The notes under the pieces were generated by a model, which worked only from the letters and a program-made list of their open reading frames with translations, was not told the origin of the DNA and did not search any database. From positions 65,997,450 through 66,061,449 of the forward strand of contig NC_079216.1 in NCBI RefSeq assembly GCF_029633865.1: a DNA stretch of 64,000 bases. The letters are read 5' to 3'. Source of the stretch: Lampris incognitus (lineage: Eukaryota > Chordata > Actinopteri > Lampriformes > Lampridae). Positions 58,814 through 64,000 of the stretch are shown in pieces. The position numbers and the translations under genes are program-made. Every line of letters begins with the position of its first letter. The first letter of the stretch is position 1.

Positions 58814-59310
58814 CTAGAAAAACAAGCACACAGCAGGAAGGTCCCGATATGAGAACTTCCCTACACGATTATGGCGGCCAAAAGAATTTACGATCATGGT
58901 ATTATCACCATAACTGTGCAGTTCTTGTGTGAGACCACAGTCTGACAACCACTACTACAACTACAACAACAACAACTACTCCTACTACTACTGTAACGGA
59001 GGTATTTTCTCGCCCTGTGTGGGATTTGATGCGGGGTGTACTGCACCACAAGGCGACATCGCTAACTGCTCGAGTAATGGTGGCCGACCCCCTGGCGATC
59101 AGCCAATGAGTCTTTTTTTTAGGTTACAGTAGTCACCTTCTCCCGGAAGCGCCCCCTCGCACTTGGTTAAACCCGTGCTCCGAGGAGACTTATGAGGATC
59201 TGCACGCTTCTGGATCCCACCGCTGCCACCAATGTAACCGAGCATATTTCCGCCCGCTGCGGGATTCGATCCGGGGGTGTACTGCACCAAAAGACGACAT
59301 CGCCAAATTC
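58814..59310. other. rbm28 intron or repeat DNA
   Basis: Contains an ACTACAACTACAACAACAAC tract near 58955. Two similar blocks of a dispersed repeat follow (TGTGGGATTTGATGCGGGGT near 59020; TGCGGGATTCGATCCGGGGG near 59258). No further rbm28 exon was recognised. Confidence 0.45.
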
Positions 59311-60960
59311 GCTACACTACTACTTTCAGCTGCTCCCGTTAGGGGGCGCCACAGTGGATCATCCGTTTCCATCTCTTCCTGTCCTCTGCATCTTCCTCTG
59401 TCACACCAGCCACCTGCATGTCCTCCCTCACCACATCCATAAACCTCCTCTTTGGCCTTCCTCTTCTCCTCTTCCCTGGCAGCTCCATATTCAGCATCCT
59501 TCTCCCAGTATACCCAGCATCTCTCCTTCACACATGTCCAAACCATCTCAGTCTTGCCTCTCTTCCTTTTTCTCCAAAGCGTCCAACCTGAGCTGTCCCT
59601 CTAATATACTCCTTCCTAATCCTGTCCTTCTTCATCACTCCCAGTGAAAATCTTATCATCTTCACCTCCACCACCTCCAGCTCCACCTCCTGTCTTTTCA
59701 TCAGTACCACTGTCTCCAGACCATACAACATAGCTGGTCTCACTACCATCTTGTAAACCTTCCCTTTAACTCTTGCTGGTACCCTTCTGTCACACATCAC
59801 TCCTGACACTCTTCTCCACCCACTCCACCCTGCCTGCCCTCTCTTCTTCACCTCTCTTCTGCACACCCCGTTTATTTGGACAGCTGACCCCAAGTATTTA
59901 AACTCATACGCCTTCATCATCTTTACTCCTTGCATCCTCACCATTCCACTGTCCTCCCTCTCATTCACACATAGGTATTCCGTCGTGCTCCTACTGACTT
60001 TCATTCCTCTTCTCTCCAGTGCATACCTCCACCTCTCCAGGCTCTCCTCCACCTGCACCCTACTCTCACTACAGATCACAATGTCAACCGCAAACATCAT
60101 TGTCCACAGAGAGTCCTGCCTGATCTTGTCCGTCAACCTGTCCATCACCATTGCAAACAAGAAAGGGCTCAGAGCCGATCCTTGATGTAATCCCACCTCC
60201 ACCTTGAACCCATCTGTCATTCCAACCCCACACCTCACCACTGTCACACTTCCCTCATACATATCCTGCACCACTCCTACATGCTTCTCTGCAACTCCTG
60301 ACTTCCTCATACAATACCACACCTCCTCTCTCGGCACCCTGTCGTATGCTTTCTCTAAATCTACAAAGACACAATGTACCTCCTTCTGGCCTCCTCTATA
60401 CTTCTCCATCAACATTCTCAAAGCAAACATCACATCTGTGGTGCTCTTTCCTGGCATGAAACCATACTGCTGCTCGCTGATCATCACCTCTCCTCCTCTT
60501 AACCTAGCTTCTGTTACTCTTTCCCATATCTTCATGCTGTGGCTGATCAACTTTATACCTCTGTAGTTGCTACAGTTCTGCACGTCGCCCTTGTTCTTGA
60601 AAATCGGTACCAGTATGCTTCTTCTCCACTCCTCAGGCATCCTCTCACTTTCCAGGATTGTGTTAAACAATCTAGTTAAAAACCCCACTGCCATCTCTCC
60701 TAAACACCTCCATGCCTCCACAGGTATGTCATCAGGACCAACTGCCTTTCCACTCTTCATCCTCTTCATAGCTGCCCTCACTTCCTCCTTGCTAATCCAC
60801 CGCACTTCCTGATTCACTATCCCCACATCATCCAACCTTCTCTCTCTCTTCATTTTCTTCCTTCATCAGCCCCTCAAAGTACTCCTTCCACCTTCTCAGC
60901 ACACTCTCCTCACTTGTCCAATGCAATTCCATCTCTATACTTGATCGCCTTAACCTGCTG
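59311..60960 (-). mobile_element. RTE-like non-LTR retrotransposon, 5' truncated
   Basis: Minus-strand LINE with a 441-residue uninterrupted RT frame (59528-60853). It has KSGKAVGPDDIPVEAW, then SILVPIFKNKGDVQNCSNYR, QQYGFMPGKSTTDVMF, VFVDLEKAYDRVPR and VGLHQGSALSPFLFAMV. The 3' part shifts frame near 59530 into LPGKRKRGRPKRRFMDVV and continues to about 59340. No endonuclease domain is seen, so the copy is 5' truncated. Confidence 0.9.
59528..60853 (-). pseudogene. RTE-type reverse transcriptase with mutated catalytic motif
   Basis: The usual FADD catalytic motif reads FAVD (in MMFAVDIVIC), replacing the first catalytic aspartate by valine. The frame is otherwise open for 441 residues. The C-terminus is frameshifted, so the protein could not support retrotransposition. 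The long intact frame suggests a fairly recent insertion. Confidence 0.85.
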
Positions 60961-61729
60961 CACATCCTTCCCAGCTCAGTCCCTCTGTCTAGCCAATCAG
61001 TACAAGTTCTTTTCTCCTTCCTTAGTGTCTAACCTCTAGCTAGTGTTAGTGTCTATCTAGTGTTAGTTAGTTAGTGTTAGTGTCTAGCTAGTGTTAGTTA
61101 GTTAGTGTTAGTGTCTAGCTAGTGTTAGTTAGTTAGTGTTAGTGTCTAGCTAGTGTTAGTTAGTTAGTGTTAGTGTCTTAACAGTCTGACAACTAACCAC
61201 TCTGATATACTGTGATTTCATGCCCACTGACCATGTCCTTACATAATTTTTTCCTCTTTCCAATTTTCATGACATGATTTTGCACGGCAGTAATAGCCAC
61301 ACATTATGGTAGTAGCTAGCTAGTGTTGTGCATGACCAAGCTTAAACCTGCCTGAGTCAATACCAAACCCCACAAAGGATAGATGCATTCAGAATACACA
61401 TGACCCCTGATTATTTGTTTTACAGCACAAACAAATGTATAATCAATTGCAAGGCAGGGAAATAAAAAAACCAACTGAAATAAACTCAAACACACCATCA
61501 GTCTATTTTCAAAGGTTATATTAGAGCAAAAGGGGGAAAAAAAGTTCCATATAATTCAGTTCAGTTTATAAAGTAAATATGTTCCACTTTGGGATATCCC
61601 GGTTACCACTATCAGTTCTGTGATTTCCTTACCTGGATTACTGCAGATGCATAGAAACATTTTGACTCATTTCGGTTAGAATTGCCTTAAACTTGTACGC
61701 AAGTACGAGTGAACGGCACAAAGGACGGC
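60961..61729. other. Short TAGTTAGTTAG-type array; otherwise nothing
   Basis: About four 33-bp units of GTGTCTAGCTAGTGTTAGTTA followed by GTTAGTGTTA lie at about 61035-61170. The rest has no recognised gene; no rbm28 exon was found. Confidence 0.6.
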
Positions 61730-62960
61730 AGACTACATGAATATTTATGAGCCTCTGAAACGAGATCCAGGCAGTGGTTACAAGAAAAAGGTGATCGATT
61801 GCCTGAAGCTGTTAGAACAGGACAATGCTGTTGACAGAATTTTGTACCATAGTTTATACACCTAGTCTGGATGGTTTACCTAAGATACATACAGATCACC
61901 TGTAGTGGCCAAAAAGAGGCTCTGACGTCCTATCCAGCGACACCACCTAGCCATTGGTTCAGATTTGTGGACGACACCTGGGTTAAAATTAAATCTCAGG
62001 ACATACCACGTTTCACCGACCACATTAACTCTGTGGACAACCACATCAAGTTCACCAGGGAGGATGTGGAACATGACAGGTTAGCCTTCTTGGACTGTGA
62101 AGTTGCAGTTGGTGATGGGGGACATTTGATTGTTGATGTTTAACATAAATCAACACATACTGATCAGTACTTCAGGTTTGACTCTCATCATCCACTGGAG
62201 CACAAACTAGGAGTCATCAGGACACTCCACCACTGAGCTGACAACGTCCCCACCGACACAACAGCCGGGGAAGGGGAGAAATCCCACATTAAACAGGCCC
62301 TGGTTAAGTGTGGTTATCCTAACTGGGCATTTGACAAAGCCAGGAAGACCCCAAACAGTGCACCAACCAGTCGAAGAGAGGAGAAGGACAACAGCTGTCT
62401 AAGCCTAAACCAGTGGTGATTCCGTATGTGATGGGAGTGTCGGAACAGTTGAGACGTGTATTATCCAAACACCGCATCTCACTTGCTTTCAAACCCCATA
62501 ACACGCTGTGCCAGAAATTGGTCGACCCCAAGGATCAGGTCCCCCGGCACAAACAGAGCAATATAGTGTATAATGTTAAGTGTCAGGGGGATTGCCATGA
62601 CTTGTACATTGGGGAAACTACACAGACGCTGGCCAAGAGGATGATGCAACACAGCACAGCCAACATGTCAGACCAGGACTCCAAAGTCTACACCATCTAC
62701 AGGCCAGTGGCCACTCTTTCAAGGAAATCCCTGATAGGGAGGAACGCTGGTTTGAATGGGGAGTAAGAGGCCATCTATGTGAAGATGGAACGACCATCCC
62801 TGAACCGGGGGGGGGGGGGGGGCTAAGAGTACATCTGTCACCATCTTGCAATGCTGTGATTTCAACTATTCCCCGATCCTCTGTGAATAGTACACATGGC
62901 CACTATAACTCCAGTTAACGGTCACGGCAATTTGCATATGAGACCGACTGTTGTTTTCAG
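61730..62960 (+). mobile_element. Penelope-like retroelement fragment, copy 2
   Basis: It begins in RT sequence (NIYEPLKRDPGSGYKKKVIDC; TLYHSLYT-like). After an apparent internal deletion of the RT centre comes HWFRFVDDTWVKIKSQ (catalytic VDD) and a block to about 62140 that ends in a stop. The second half resumes with VIPYVMGVSEQLRRVLSKHR, then NVKCQGDCHDLYIGETTQTL, a GIY-YIG-type endonuclease. A 3' region follows (62820-62960) ending CCACTGTATTGTTTATAAGG. It is diverged from copy 1 at 23030-24115, so a different subfamily or age is likely. Confidence 0.88.
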
Positions 62961-62969
62961 TCGTTATGC

Positions 62970-64000
62970 CACTGTATTGTTTATAAGGGTGGGGTACCTG
63001 CAGTCACTGTATTGTTTATAAGGGTGGGGACACCTGCAGTCACTGTATTGTTGATAAGGGTGGGGACACCTGCAGTCACTGTATTGTTTATAAGGGTGGG
63101 GACACCTGCAGTCACTGTATTGTTTATAAGGGTGGGGACACCTGCAGTCACTGTATTGTTTATAAGGGTGGGGACACCTGCAGTCACTGTATTGTTTATA
63201 AGGGTGGGGACACCTGCAGTCACTGTATTGTTTATAAGGGTGGGGACACCTGCAGTCACTGTATTGTTTATAAGGGTGGGGACACCTGCAGTCACTGTAT
63301 TGTTTATAAGGGTGGGGACACCTGCAGTCACTGTATTGTTTATAAGGGTGGGGTACCTGCAGTCACTGTATTGTTTATAAGGGTCGGGACACCTGCAGTC
63401 ACTGTATTGTTTATAAGGGTGGGGACACCTGCAGTCACTGTATTGTTTATAAGGGTGGGGACACCTGCAGTCACTGTATTGTTGATAAGGGTGGGGACAC
63501 CTGCAGTCACTGTATTGTTTATAAGGGTGGGGACACCTGCAGTCACTGTATTGTTTATAAGGGTGGGGACACCTGCAGTCACTGTATTGTTTATAAGGGT
63601 GGGGACACCTGCAGTCACTGTATTGTTTATAAGGGTGGGGACACCTGCAGTCACTGTATTGTTTATAAGGGTGGGGACACCTGCAGTCACTGTATTGTTT
63701 ATAAGGGTGGGGACACCTGCAGTCACTGTATTGTTTATAAGGGTGGGGACACCTGCAGTCACTGTATTGTTTATAAGGGTGGGGTACCTGCAGTCACTGT
63801 ATTGTTTATAAGGGTCGGGACACCTGCAGTCACTGTATTGTTTATAAGGGTGGGGACACCTGCAGTCACTGTATTGTTTATAAGGGTGGGGACACCTGCA
63901 GTCACTGTATTGTTGATAAGGGTGGGGACACCTGCAGTCACTGTATTGTTTATAAGGGTGGGGACACCTGCAGTCACTGTATTGTTTATAAGGGTGGGGA
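62970..64000 (+). repeat. 36-bp satellite derived from the Penelope-like tail, runs off the window
   Basis: About 28 units of TCACTGTATTGTTTATAAGG followed by GTGGGGACACCTGCAG. The variant units GTTGATAAG (63050, 63482, 63913), GGGTCGGG (63384, 63815) and GGGGTACC (62991, 63351, 63781) recur with about 431-bp spacing. This shows a 12-unit higher-order repeat. The 12-residue-period frames are artefacts. The array is not complete at 64000. Confidence 0.95.

Noticed and set aside
62970-64000. Array with regular unit spacing, resembling a CRISPR array
   Set aside because: Units are contiguous with no unique spacers, and the context is a fish genome beside a Penelope-like element.
58814-64000. 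Further upstream rbm28 exons (RRM-coding)
   Set aside because: No minus-strand RRM motif or matching exon was found; the interval is occupied by LINE, Penelope-like and satellite DNA.

Overview
The window is vertebrate nuclear DNA, almost certainly from a teleost fish. It has two spliced protein genes with canonical GT-AG introns, a vertebrate microRNA hairpin, many tRNA-derived SINEs, LINE, Penelope-like, Tc1-like and hAT-like elements, and about two dozen micro- and minisatellite arrays. Nothing in it looks prokaryotic. Most long open frames are artefacts of tandem repeats whose unit is a multiple of three or that simply lack stops.

Three loci carry conventional function. A mir-129 hairpin sits at 20206-20277 (+). 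A leptin gene runs from about 51.6 to 55.0 kb (+), with a probable 5' non-coding exon, two coding exons and a 164-residue product. The last four coding exons of rbm28 lie convergently at 56737-58813 (-); the rest of that gene is outside the window to the right. Order and orientation (mir-129 >, lep >, < rbm28) match what I recall for the mammalian SND1-MIR129-1-LEP-RBM28 interval, and the synteny supports all three calls. I found no snd1 exon.

Layout. 0-3 kb: a SINE whose tail runs into degenerate telomere-like repeats, then a unique stretch that may be conserved non-coding DNA. 3-8.2 kb: a hAT-type element carrying a 41-bp minisatellite, then a 1.2-kb TGGA-rich array. 8.2-10 kb: a CpG-rich, promoter-like block. 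10-15 kb: three large minisatellites. 15-19.9 kb: SINEs, a dead Tc1-like transposon nested in an older repeat, and a frameshifted THAP-domain relic. 20-21.3 kb: mir-129 and a 54-bp minisatellite. 22.9-24.1 kb: a Penelope-like element with a 66-bp palindrome. 24-31.8 kb: mostly degenerate repeats. 31.8-38.9 kb: two hAT-type elements with perfect 8-bp target duplications, the second inserted in the 3' tail of an L2/CR1-type LINE. 39-51 kb: another LINE fragment, SINEs and several minisatellites, one ending about 480 bp before the leptin TATA box. 51-59 kb: leptin and rbm28. 59-64 kb: a dead RTE-like LINE, a second Penelope-like element, and a 36-bp satellite that appears to be an amplification of that element's 3' tail and runs off the window end.

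I did not find a convincing new multi-gene system. The most informative observations are the dated nested insertions, the repeated birth of minisatellites inside DNA transposons and a Penelope tail, and the repeat-laden regulatory surroundings of leptin.
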